11,591 bases of DNA, taken from positions 1-11,591 of the forward strand of contig CAMOCU010000008.1 of NCBI GenBank assembly GCA_946610835.1. Direction: 5' to 3'. The stretch's first letter is position 1. Each line of letters opens with the position of its first letter. The position numbers and the translations under genes are program-made. Below the pieces are notes generated by a model that worked only from the letters and a program-made list of their open reading frames with translations, was not told the origin of the DNA and made no database searches. Origin of the DNA: an uncultured Clostridia bacterium. GTDB taxonomy: Bacteria; Bacillota; Clostridia; Oscillospirales; Acutalibacteraceae. Shown piece after piece: positions 1 to 7,251 of the stretch.

Positions 1-888
1 CACGCTGGAATAGTCAGTGATGAGAATATCGCTTTCAATCAGGAGCTGCTGCACATCGTTGTTTTTGAAATCGGCAATGTGAACCCGCGGATTGTCGGCG
101 TGAAAACAATCGAGAAAACGATGCACCTCAAAATGCGGATAAAATACCAGCTCGTACTCAAACGTTTCCAGAAGGGCAGCCAGTTTTTCACTGTTTAAAA
201 ACGAATCATATTTTTGATAATAATCGCTGTTTAAAAATGTCCGTCTGTTGCACGAGCGCAGGTTTGTGCGCCATGTGGGCATAAAAAGCAGGCGACGCGT
301 GGCGTGATCCGGCTTGACCAGATTGTCAAACCGGCACAGTCCTGTCAGCTGCAGCACGCCTTTCGGATAACCGAAAACCCGATCAATGTAATTATACTCC
401 GGCACGGCGGAACAGACAAACATATCAATGTTGGTCTGGTCTGCGTGGCAGAACGCCAGATCGTCCTTGATGATGCCGTGCTGCAAAAAGATTTTTTTGG
501 ATTTGTCCGGAAAGAGTTTGCCGAATTTGTGAAAGAACAGAATGTCGGGCGAGTAACCGTCGATGTGGGTGCTGACTTTTACCTTGGCCAGCACAAAGCA
601 CAGATAATGCCGGAAGCTTCCGTATTCGACAGCTTTGCCGAGCGCGGTGATCTTCTGCCTGTCCGGCGAATCTTCGGAGATGATGTATACCGCATTGATT
701 TCCGGATGTTCCCTGCGCAGGTATTTAAAAAAATGGTAGCTGTTGTCGCGCGCTTCCGTCCCTCTTTCGGAAACGATCCACAGATCCTTGTATGTTTTGC
801 TGCCGCGAACAAAAAGGCTGACGCATTCCGCGGCTGTTGTGGCCAGAAAAACGAATATATAGGTGAACAGTCGTTTTATTTTGTACAT
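1..888 (-). CDS. CDP-glycerol glycerophosphotransferase family protein (TagF/TagB-like), C-terminus beyond window
   Basis: Reading the minus strand from an ATG at 888-886 gives 296 uninterrupted residues that run off the left edge. An upstream GGAG lies 10 nt before the start. Family hallmarks of the Glyphos_transf (TagF/TagB) group appear in order: QHGIIKD at about 136-142, TGLCRFD at 182-188, MPTWR at 203-207, a PH pair at 251-252, and TDYSSV at 291-296. These enzymes transfer glycerol phosphate or ribitol phosphate from a CDP-linked donor to a growing wall or capsule polymer on the cytoplasmic face of the membrane. A short hydrophobic stretch at about 8-26 may be an N-terminal membrane anchor. 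The gene is transcribed divergently from the polysaccharide operon with its own promoter. By inference it adds polyol phosphate to the same polymer or to a teichoic-acid-like polymer. The exact donor (glycerol or ribitol) cannot be read from the sequence. Confidence 0.9.
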   Translation of the reverse strand, partial: MYKIKRLFTYIFVFLATTAAECVSLFVRGSKTYKDLWIVSERGTEARDNSYHFFKYLRREHPEINAVYIISEDSPDRQKITALGKAVEYGSFRHYLCFVLAKVKVSTHIDGYSPDILFFHKFGKLFPDKSKKIFLQHGIIKDDLAFCHADQTNIDMFVCSAVPEYNYIDRVFGYPKGVLQLTGLCRFDNLVKPDHATRRLLFMPTWRTNLRSCNRRTFLNSDYYQKYDSFLNSEKLAALLETFEYELVFYPHFEVHRFLDCFHADNPRVHIADFKNNDVQQLLIESDILITDYSSV

Positions 889-924
889 AAAATTCCGTCT
901 CCGTTTTTTCTTTATTTACAAGGA

Positions 925-953
925 ATTATACCGTACACTCTGCAGATTGTCAA
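925..953 (-). promoter_or_regulatory. Consensus SigA promoter for the leftward glycerophosphotransferase gene
   Basis: On the minus strand, TTGACA (953-948) is separated by exactly 17 bp from TATAAT (930-925), a perfect match to the housekeeping consensus. Transcription would begin near 918, giving a leader of about 30 nt before the ATG at 888. Such a perfect promoter suggests high basal expression unless a repressor acts on it. Confidence 0.8.
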
Positions 954-954
954 G

Positions 955-978
955 GCGTGCTGCGTTTTGACGGCACGC
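955..978. repeat. Imperfect inverted repeat next to the leftward -35 box
   Basis: GCGTGCTG (955-962) and CGGCACGC (971-978) form an 8-bp dyad with one G-T pair and an 8-nt centre. It sits directly upstream of the minus-strand -35 box and between the two divergent promoters, a position where a regulator could bind. It may also be chance; no known operator is recognised. Confidence 0.25.
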
Positions 979-1030
979 ATCTTCTTTTATCCTTTTTTCG
1001 GATCCGGAAGAAAGAACGGTTCCGTAACGC

Positions 1031-1059
1031 TTGACAATGTACGTCGAATATTGTAAAAT
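1031..1059 (+). promoter_or_regulatory. Strong SigA promoter of the polysaccharide operon
   Basis: TTGACA (1031-1036), a 17-bp spacer, then TAAAAT (1054-1059), differing from the -10 consensus at one position. Predicted transcription start is near 1066, with a leader of about 30 nt before the ATG at 1096. No other comparably strong promoter was seen before 10591, so this probably drives all eight plus-strand genes up to the terminator candidate at 10655. Confidence 0.8.
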
Positions 1060-1095
1060 AAGAATAGCATTCTGGGATCTTGAGGAGGTTTGTCC

Positions 1096-2079
1096 ATGCA
1101 GAAGATCAGCGTAATTGTTCCGATTTATAATATTGAAAACTATGTTCGTTCTGCTGTGGACAGCATTCTTCGACAGAGCTATACAAATCTGGAAATTCTT
1201 CTTGTGGATGACGGCTCAACGGACAGCTCCGGGATGATTTGCGATGAATACGCCCAAAAAGATGCACGGGTAAAGGTTATTCACAAAAAGAACGGCGGGC
1301 TTTCGGATGCACGGAATGCCGGTATAGAGGCCGCAACGGGAACATATATCGGTTTTGTTGACGGTGATGATTTTATAGAACCGGAAATGTATCGCAGGCT
1401 GTATGACGCGCTGGTCAAAAATAACGCCGATTTCAGCATTTGCAGTTTTCGGTTTGTAGGCGCCTATGAAAACCGGAACGGGAAAATCGAAATTGATGAT
1501 GAAGTCCTCTCCGGTAAAGAGATCCTGCTTGAAAAACGCATGAGCAAACATGCATGGGGCTGGGGTTATGCGTGGAACAAGCTTTATAAAAAAGAAGTTT
1601 TTCAATCTTTGCGTTATCCGGTCGGCAAGGCTTATGAGGACGATTTTATTTTACAGGATCTTTACTGGAACGCGGAACGGGTCGCCTGCATTGCCTACGT
1701 CGGATACAACTATGTCCAGCGCGGCTCCAGCATTTCAAACGCAATGCGCGAAAACAGAATGGACGAAATCGACTCCCGGCTTCGTCGCGACCTGTTTTAT
1801 GAACGCCACAATGTGCCGGCGGATGTACGTCATAAAAACATCATGCGTGCCTATAATGTGCTGTACCTGATTTATGCCCATACGGCGTTTACGCAGGAAC
1901 CCTTTGCTTCCAGAATCAGAGCAGAGAATTACGCACTCCGCCAGCGGAACAAAAAAATGCGCAGGGAATCTCTTACGCTGCCGCAAAAAGCAGAACTGCT
2001 TGCCAATTATATCAGCCCGTATTATACGTGGAAGTGTATGCAGCTTGCCAAAAAAATTCTGAACCGCAGCGGCTTTTGA
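1096..2079 (+). CDS. GT2 family (GT-A fold) glycosyltransferase
   Basis: The product is 327 aa. ATG 1096 is chosen over an in-frame TTG at 1090 because AGGAGG (1083-1088) lies 7 nt before the ATG. The N-terminus is a classic GT2 nucleotide-sugar domain: VIVPIYN at 6-12, VDDGSTD at 37-43, the NGGLSDARN region at 67-75, and the metal-binding DGDD at 89-92. Later features common in exopolysaccharide GT2 enzymes are AWNKLYKKE at 159-167, EDD at 181-183 (position of the usual catalytic acidic residues), and YVQRGSSIS at 206-214. No membrane segment is obvious, so it should be a cytoplasmic, membrane-associated enzyme adding one sugar to the undecaprenyl-linked repeat unit. The sugar and linkage cannot be inferred. 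It is the first gene of the operon, 11 bp before the polymerase gene. Confidence 0.93.
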   Translation: MQKISVIVPIYNIENYVRSAVDSILRQSYTNLEILLVDDGSTDSSGMICDEYAQKDARVKVIHKKNGGLSDARNAGIEAATGTYIGFVDGDDFIEPEMYRRLYDALVKNNADFSICSFRFVGAYENRNGKIEIDDEVLSGKEILLEKRMSKHAWGWGYAWNKLYKKEVFQSLRYPVGKAYEDDFILQDLYWNAERVACIAYVGYNYVQRGSSISNAMRENRMDEIDSRLRRDLFYERHNVPADVRHKNIMRAYNVLYLIYAHTAFTQEPFASRIRAENYALRQRNKKMRRESLTLPQKAELLANYISPYYTWKCMQLAKKILNRSGF

Positions 2080-2090
2080 AACGAGTCATC

Positions 2091-3461
2091 ATGGAAAAAA
2101 TGAACGAATGGAGTGCCAAAAGATCAAAGCTTGTGATCGGCTTGTATATATTCTTCATTTTCGGCGCCGCAATGGGCGACTGGAAAACGCTGAATATTGC
2201 ACTCGGCGCCCTGCCCAAGGTGATCTCGACCGGCGCGATCGCTCTGGCGTTCGGCTGCGTGTTGTGGACAGGTAATTTTAAAAATCTCAAAGCGGTTTCC
2301 CGTTTCTCGATGCTGTTCGGTTCGATTGTTGTTGGGATCATTATCTGCTCGATCTGGATCTGGATCATGGATCTGCAAACCATCGGGTTCATCATGAAGG
2401 GCGTTTCCAAAATATCTTACCAGCTTTTGAATATCGCCATTGTTGCATCCGCCGTTTATCTGTTTCAGGATCAGGCGGCAAAATACACCTTTTACGGCAT
2501 TGCCGCCGCCAATTTTGTGATCATTCTGCTCGGCGCGGCAAGCATCGGCTTTGGCGGCGCGCTCAACGACATTATTGCCAACATCACTTCTTTCGGTGCG
2601 AATGACGTTGTCGGGACATCCTCGTTTATCCGATCCATTGAAATTCATGATATCACGTTTGTTATGGGCGTGTATGTTATCTATTTCCTGCTCTTTTCTC
2701 CGGGCGAAAAATACAGATATTTGTATGCAGGGATCGCGCTGTTTCTGTTTATGGCCGGGCTGAAGCGCATTGCGTTTTTAAGCATGATGGCGGCAGTGGC
2801 GTTTGCGCTTTTCTGCATGCTCCTCGGGCCGAAGGGCAAGGCGCGGACGCTGATGCTCACGGCAGTTTTTATTGTTGCGTTCTGTTATTTTTACATCATG
2901 ATCATTCATGAGGGAATTTTTACAAGATTTTGTATCGAACATGAGATCGAACTCAACGGCAGAGAAAAAATCTACGACTACATTTCCCGTTTTTACGAAA
3001 TGTCGCCGTCTTACCGCGGCAAAGGGTACGAATTCTGTGTACAGCTGCTGAAAAGCATGCAGGGCACAAGCGATCAGGCGCTTGCGGTTACCGCTGTGCA
3101 CAATGATATTTTGAAAATGTATGTGGAGCTTGGCTTCTGGGGCTTTGCGCTTTGGATTCTGGGATACTATGTGTTTCAGACGCACTGGTTCCTGAGCCGT
3201 TGCGGTGAAAAAACGGCCGTGTGTTTTTTGGCGATCAATATCTACATGCTGGTCACTTATATGACAGACAACACAATGTTTTATTACTGGTCCAGTATGG
3301 TGATCCGCATGCTTCCGGTCTGCTTCTTTTACGCGCCGGTCAAAGAAACACCGCTGCGAAAATCAGATATTATCGAAATGAGCCGGTTCAGAAGATGGCA
3401 ATACCACAAACGGCAGAAGGACGCGAAAGCGCAAAGGATTCCCCGGATGAAGGTGGAATAA
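2091..3461 (+). CDS. Wzy-like polysaccharide polymerase (O-antigen ligase/polymerase type membrane protein)
   Basis: The start is taken as ATG 2091 (456 aa). An in-frame ATG follows at 2100, and neither has a convincing Shine-Dalgarno site, so translation may be coupled to the gene ending 11 bp upstream. The protein is strongly hydrophobic, with about ten membrane segments (for example around 14-30, 45-60, 75-93, 109-125, 135-154, 188-203, 210-226, 228-246, 255-273, 344-362 and 375-390). The large loop before the last segments carries GREKIYDYI at 290-298, GKGYEF at 310-315, and HNDILKMYVELGFWG at 337-351. That last His-Asn and ELG pattern is typical of Wzy/O-antigen ligase family proteins. 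By family it joins lipid-linked repeat units on the outer face of the membrane. The cytoplasmic tail (about 420-456) is very basic. A Wzx flippase is the main alternative, but it would not show the HN...ELGxxG loop. Confidence 0.82.
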   Translation: MEKMNEWSAKRSKLVIGLYIFFIFGAAMGDWKTLNIALGALPKVISTGAIALAFGCVLWTGNFKNLKAVSRFSMLFGSIVVGIIICSIWIWIMDLQTIGFIMKGVSKISYQLLNIAIVASAVYLFQDQAAKYTFYGIAAANFVIILLGAASIGFGGALNDIIANITSFGANDVVGTSSFIRSIEIHDITFVMGVYVIYFLLFSPGEKYRYLYAGIALFLFMAGLKRIAFLSMMAAVAFALFCMLLGPKGKARTLMLTAVFIVAFCYFYIMIIHEGIFTRFCIEHEIELNGREKIYDYISRFYEMSPSYRGKGYEFCVQLLKSMQGTSDQALAVTAVHNDILKMYVELGFWGFALWILGYYVFQTHWFLSRCGEKTAVCFLAINIYMLVTYMTDNTMFYYWSSMVIRMLPVCFFYAPVKETPLRKSDIIEMSRFRRWQYHKRQKDAKAQRIPRMKVE

Positions 3462-3488
3462 TCTCTATACATATCTTCAGAGGTGCGT

Positions 3489-4595
3489 ATGATTAGGATT
3501 TTACATTCCGTGAGCAATATGGATCGCGGCGGCATTGAAACGATGCTGATGAATTTTTACAGGCACATGGATCACGAAGTCGTTCAGTTTGATTTTTTGG
3601 CCAACAAACCGGATCCCGGAGATTATGACGATGAAATCCGCTCGCTCGGCGGCCGGTTGTTTGTGTCTCCCGGGTTCATGAGTTACCGGAAGTATCTGGC
3701 GTATATGACCGATTTGTTCAAAAGCCATCCGGAATATCAGATCATTCACACGCACAACGGCGCGCTGATGCTGTATGCGCTGCTTTCCGCGAAAAAAAAC
3801 GAAATCCCCGTGCGGATCGCGCATGCGCACGCAACTGCGGTTCCGTTCGGCCTGAAGAACGAATTCAAAAAGCTGATGCGTCCGATGATCAAATATGTCG
3901 CTACCGATTACTGGGGCTGCTCCGATGCGGCAGGAAAGTTTTATTTTTCCGAAAAGCGCTGGAGTGGTGCGCACCAGCTCATCCACAACGCTATCCATGT
4001 GGATGATTTTGCGTTTAATGCTGCTGCGCGCAGCGCAATCCGTGAACAGTACGATTTCGGCGATCAGTTCATTCTGGGTCACGTCGGCAGATTGACGCCG
4101 CAGAAAAACCAGAAAATGATTCTGGAAATCTTTGCGCGGATGCATCAGTTGTCTCCGAATACGCATCTTGTCATGGTCGGTACAGGCGAGTTGGAGCAGA
4201 TGATGAAAAGTTATACGCAAGAACTCGGCATCTCCGACGCCGTGACATACACCGGCGTGCAGACCAATGTCCATGAATGGTACAGTGTGTTCGATGCGTT
4301 TATTATGACGTCCATCAACGAAGGGCTGCCCGTTGTTGCGGTCGAAGCGCAGGCCGCGGATCTGCCGTGCTTTCTTTCAAGCTCCATTACATCAGAGGTC
4401 AAGGTGACCGACAACGTTCGTTTTTTAGATATTCACGACGACCCCGCGCAATGGGCGCAGTCGATTTTGGCTTTGCCGCCGAAACCGCGGGAAAGCCGTG
4501 CGGCGGATCTGCAAAAAGCCGGATACGATATACGATACGAGGCGCAGAGAATGCAGAATCTGTACATGAGTCTGTATTCCGGAATTCAAAAGTGA
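3489..4595 (+). CDS. GT4 family (GT-B fold) glycosyltransferase, EpsF-like
   Basis: The product is 368 aa, about normal for the family. ATG 3489 is preferred over GTG 3483, since AGAGG (3479-3483) lies 5 nt upstream of the ATG and overlaps the GTG. Visible features: N-terminal MDRGGIETMLMNFYR at 11-25 (the GGxE loop of this subgroup), HTHN at 87-90, the start of the donor-binding half with GHVGRLTPQKNQ at 197-208, GTGELE at 231-236, and the EX7E motif from E278 to E286 in INEGLPVVAVEA. This matches retaining GT4 enzymes of exopolysaccharide clusters. It should add a sugar to the lipid-linked repeat unit in the cytoplasm. It lies 27 bp after the polymerase gene and 4 bp before the pyruvyl transferase gene. 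Confidence 0.93.
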   Translation: MIRILHSVSNMDRGGIETMLMNFYRHMDHEVVQFDFLANKPDPGDYDDEIRSLGGRLFVSPGFMSYRKYLAYMTDLFKSHPEYQIIHTHNGALMLYALLSAKKNEIPVRIAHAHATAVPFGLKNEFKKLMRPMIKYVATDYWGCSDAAGKFYFSEKRWSGAHQLIHNAIHVDDFAFNAAARSAIREQYDFGDQFILGHVGRLTPQKNQKMILEIFARMHQLSPNTHLVMVGTGELEQMMKSYTQELGISDAVTYTGVQTNVHEWYSVFDAFIMTSINEGLPVVAVEAQAADLPCFLSSSITSEVKVTDNVRFLDIHDDPAQWAQSILALPPKPRESRAADLQKAGYDIRYEAQRMQNLYMSLYSGIQK

Positions 4596-4599
4596 CGAT

Positions 4600-5706
4600 A
4601 TGAAGATAGGAATTTTAACACATCATACGATCAATAATTTCGGCGCGTTCCTGCAGTGCTGGGCATTGCAGGAAAAGCTCATAGCGCTGTTTCCGGACGA
4701 TGAAGTCCGGGTGATCCATTACATCCTTCCGAAGCAAAACATCATCAACATCGGCGGCTTTTTCCGGTTCTATCCGGGAACGGAGACGCCGGCGTCCTGG
4801 CTGCAAAAAATCACGCAGCCGCTGCTGTTCCGGGAAAATCAGAAACAGTATCTTCGCCTGACCCGCCCGGTTTTCAACGCGGAACAAATCAACGCGCTCG
4901 GTATGGACTGCATTGTCATCGGCAGCGATGAGGTCTGGAATTATCTGGATCCGAAGAGCTTTTCCCTGATTAAATACAGCGCAGGCTTGACTGCCGCAAA
5001 CATTGTGGCTTATGCGCCAAGCACCGGCAAAGCAACCGGCGAAGACGCCCCGGAAGATGTTCGTGCCGCTCTGCGCGGATTTACGGCGCTTTCGGCCAGA
5101 GACAGCGGCGCCAAAACGTTGTGTGAAAATGCACTGGGCGTGACGCCGGTCATGGTGTGCGACCCGACGTTCCTGACGCAAACGCCGCATGTCCATACGC
5201 CCAAGCTCGAGACTCTTACGCAAAAGCCCTATGTGCTGTTTTACTACTGCAACGGACTTCCGCACGATCTGAAGAAAGCCATCGTTGAACGCGCGCGGGA
5301 AGAGGGATACGAAGTTCTCGGCGCAGGCGAATATGACAGGCTGTATTCCCGTATGGCGATCCGGCTTTCGCCGTTTGAATGGGCGGAATTGTTCAGAAGG
5401 GCGGAATATGTTTTTACCGGCACATTCCACGGCGTTGTTTTTTCCATCCTGAACAAAAAGAATTTCCGCGTGTGGGCGTCCATCGACAGCAGAGTCAAAA
5501 AAATCGCCGTCCTGCTCCGGCAGTTTGGTATCGCGAACAGAGATCTGACTTCGGATGTGCGTATCCGGGACGATGTCAAAATTGACTATGACGCGGTTTA
5601 CCGCACGGTCGACCGCCTGCGTGCAGAAAGCAGCGATTACCTGCTGCGCGCTGTAAAGGGCGAGAAAATCAAAGGGGCAGATGTTTATGATACAAAGCAA
5701 GGCTGA
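4600..5706 (+). CDS. Polysaccharide pyruvyl transferase family protein
   Basis: The product is 368 aa, full length for the family. ATG 4600 follows the upstream stop by 4 bp with no good Shine-Dalgarno site, pointing to translational coupling. The N-terminus (KIGILTHHTINNFGAFLQCW, 2-21) and GSDEVWN at 108-114 are hallmarks of the PS_pyruv_trans family (related to CsaB, WcaK, EpsI and EpsO). VMVCDPTFL at 184-192 and FTGTFHGVVFSIL at 272-284, with His277, match the conserved second half. These enzymes transfer enolpyruvate from phosphoenolpyruvate to form a pyruvate ketal on a sugar of the repeat unit, adding negative charge. Its end overlaps the next gene by 20 bp. Family assignment is firm; the acceptor sugar is unknown. 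Confidence 0.92.
   Translation: MKIGILTHHTINNFGAFLQCWALQEKLIALFPDDEVRVIHYILPKQNIINIGGFFRFYPGTETPASWLQKITQPLLFRENQKQYLRLTRPVFNAEQINALGMDCIVIGSDEVWNYLDPKSFSLIKYSAGLTAANIVAYAPSTGKATGEDAPEDVRAALRGFTALSARDSGAKTLCENALGVTPVMVCDPTFLTQTPHVHTPKLETLTQKPYVLFYYCNGLPHDLKKAIVERAREEGYEVLGAGEYDRLYSRMAIRLSPFEWAELFRRAEYVFTGTFHGVVFSILNKKNFRVWASIDSRVKKIAVLLRQFGIANRDLTSDVRIRDDVKIDYDAVYRTVDRLRAESSDYLLRAVKGEKIKGADVYDTKQG
5672..5677 (+). promoter_or_regulatory. Ribosome binding site choosing ATG 5687 for the acetyltransferase
   Basis: AAGGGG at 5672-5677 lies within the end of the pyruvyl transferase gene. It is 9 nt before ATG 5687 but only 3 nt before the alternative ATG 5681, so the second ATG is the better start. 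Confidence 0.55.
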
Positions 5707-6277
5707 TTTGAAGCATTATCTCGAACAGGATAGAATCGCGCTTTACAAAACCAGGAAGCGCCCGCGAATTGCCGGCGATGAAATCTGGCAATACGAAATT
5801 TTGCTGCGCAAGACAGAGTATTACATAAACTGCAAAAAAAGTCCGCTCGGCAAAGCCGTTGCTGTCTGGCTGCATTACAGACTGCGTAAAAAAGGCAGAA
5901 AGTTGTGTGGCTTCCACATTCCGCCGAACACCTTTGAGGAAGGGCTTTCGATTGCGCACTGGGGGCCTGTCGTTGTGCATCCGTCTGCGCACATCGGTAA
6001 AAACTGCCGCATCCATCAATGCGTCACGATCGGCGCAACAAACGGCCAAAGCGAAGCGGCGCATATCGGAGACAATGTGTTTATCGGCCCGTGCACATCC
6101 ATCATCGGAAAAATCACGATCGGAAATGACATTGCCATCGGCGCAAACAGTGTGGTAACCAAGAGTTTCACAGATGACGGAATCACGATCGCAGGCACAC
6201 CCGCAAAAAAAATCAGCGACAATGATTCCCATTCCAATTTGGCGAAAGGGCTTGATCTTGAACGAAAGGGAGTATAA
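5687..6277 (+). CDS. CysE-like hexapeptide-repeat acetyltransferase (serine O-acetyltransferase family, polysaccharide type)
   Basis: The product is 196 aa from ATG 5687 (198 aa if ATG 5681 is used). The N-terminal third is helical and basic (DLKHYLEQDRIALYK at 7-21). From about residue 85 the protein is a left-handed beta-helix of hexapeptide repeats: GLSIAHWGPVVVHPSAHIG at 86-104, NCRIHQCVTIGATNG at 106-120, then IGDNVFIG, IGKITIGNDIAIGANSVV to about 157. This order, with His91 in the IAHxG element and the VTIGATNG step, is typical of the serine-acetyltransferase-like subgroup found in capsule clusters. The presumed reaction is O- or N-acetylation of a sugar in the repeat unit using acetyl-CoA. 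A true cysteine-pathway CysE is less likely given the operon and the short N-terminus. It overlaps the upstream gene by 20 bp and ends 4 bp before the next. Confidence 0.88.
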   Translation: MIQSKADLKHYLEQDRIALYKTRKRPRIAGDEIWQYEILLRKTEYYINCKKSPLGKAVAVWLHYRLRKKGRKLCGFHIPPNTFEEGLSIAHWGPVVVHPSAHIGKNCRIHQCVTIGATNGQSEAAHIGDNVFIGPCTSIIGKITIGNDIAIGANSVVTKSFTDDGITIAGTPAKKISDNDSHSNLAKGLDLERKGV

Positions 6278-6281
6278 CCGG

Positions 6282-7187
6282 ATGGGCAAAACAAAAGCCG
6301 CCGAAAAAGAACCTGACAATGGCGTCCGGAGCAAAAAGAAATCGCCGGTCGGAAGACTCCTGCGCGCGTTTCTTATGATTGTGGTCGCAGTGCTGGTTTT
6401 GACGGTTGTCGTAAATATTGTCATCAACCGCGACTTTACGGTGACCTTTTATCAGATCGACACTATAAAGGTCACGGACAGTGTCCGGATTATTGAACTG
6501 GCCGATCTGCACAACAAGGAATACGGAAATAAAAACGAAGACCTGATCCGCAAAATCAAAGCGCTGCAGCCGGATTTGATTTTTTACGCGGGCGATATGA
6601 TGAATTATCACGACTACAACTATTCGGTTCTGTTCGACCTGTCGGATAAACTGAGTGAGATTGCGCCGATTTACGCCTGCTACGGGAACAACGAACTGGA
6701 TCATTCTCTTTTTGAGGACAAAACATTTGCCGAAAAGTTCCAATCGCACAACGTCCGCCTGCTGAGCAACGAGGCGGAGGAAATCGAAGTTGGCAACACA
6801 CTCATCCAGTTAATTGCCATTTCGGACGATCTGAAACAGTTCGATATTGAAACGAACAACGCAAAGAAGTTTCTCGAATCTCTTGAGCCGACGAACGCGT
6901 GCCGCATCTGTCTGACGCATTATCCGGAACTGTTTCACGAAAAACTGTTGGACAGAGGTATTGACGTTGCGTTCACCGGACACGCGCACGGCGGATTGAT
7001 CCGTCTGCCGAAAATCGGCGGACTGTACAGTACCGGCGAAGGATTTTTTCCCGATTTTACTGCGGGTGTGATTCAGGTCAAAGACGGCGCACAGGTCGTC
7101 GTGAGCAGGGGGCTGGGCGATTCGCACTGGATTCCGAGAATCAACAATCAGCCTGAATTGGTGGTTGTGGACCTGAACTGGTATTGA
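6282..7187 (+). CDS. Membrane-anchored calcineurin-like metallophosphoesterase
   Basis: ATG 6282 is selected: AAAGGGAG (6265-6272) lies 9 nt upstream and the preceding stop ends 4 bp before. The product is 301 aa. The first ~25 residues are charged and cytoplasmic (GVRSKKKSPVGR), followed by one membrane segment at about 28-48, so the catalytic domain should face outward. Metallophosphoesterase motifs follow in order: ADLHN at 74-78 (Asp75, His77), YAGDMM at 102-107 (Asp105), YGNNE at 135-139 (Asn137), LTHYPELF at 211-218 (His213), and GHAHGG at 233-238 (His234, His236). This matches the YkuE-like membrane-associated branch. In motif III the usual GNH/D reads GNN, so the residue after the metal-binding Asn is Asn138. 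The substrate is unknown. Candidates by context are a lipid-linked intermediate or a phosphodiester in the polymer. Confidence 0.88.
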   Translation: MGKTKAAEKEPDNGVRSKKKSPVGRLLRAFLMIVVAVLVLTVVVNIVINRDFTVTFYQIDTIKVTDSVRIIELADLHNKEYGNKNEDLIRKIKALQPDLIFYAGDMMNYHDYNYSVLFDLSDKLSEIAPIYACYGNNELDHSLFEDKTFAEKFQSHNVRLLSNEAEEIEVGNTLIQLIAISDDLKQFDIETNNAKKFLESLEPTNACRICLTHYPELFHEKLLDRGIDVAFTGHAHGGLIRLPKIGGLYSTGEGFFPDFTAGVIQVKDGAQVVVSRGLGDSHWIPRINNQPELVVVDLNWY

Positions 7188-7191
7188 TTCT

Positions 7192-7212
7192 GTACAAATA
7201 CCGTACAAATAC
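7192..7212 (+). repeat. Two 10-bp direct repeats, period 11, in the leader of the first Wzz-like gene
   Basis: GTACAAATAC occurs at 7192-7201 and again at 7203-7212, one helical turn apart. It lies in the largest gap inside the operon (64 bp between the phosphoesterase and the Wzz-like gene). No -35/-10 pair is evident there. It could be a regulator site or a simple local duplication. Confidence 0.5.
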
Positions 7213-7251
7213 ACTACAGATGCGCACAAAGCATGAAAGGAGGCGCAAAGC

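Noticed and set aside
304..1056. 250-codon plus-strand open frame
   Set aside because: It is antisense to the TagF-like gene, whose motifs are clear on the minus strand, and it runs through both promoters. Its translation has no recognisable domain.
4615..5700. 361-codon minus-strand open frame covering the pyruvyl transferase gene
   Set aside because: It mirrors almost exactly the extent of a well-recognised family gene and shows no domain of its own, so it is a shadow.
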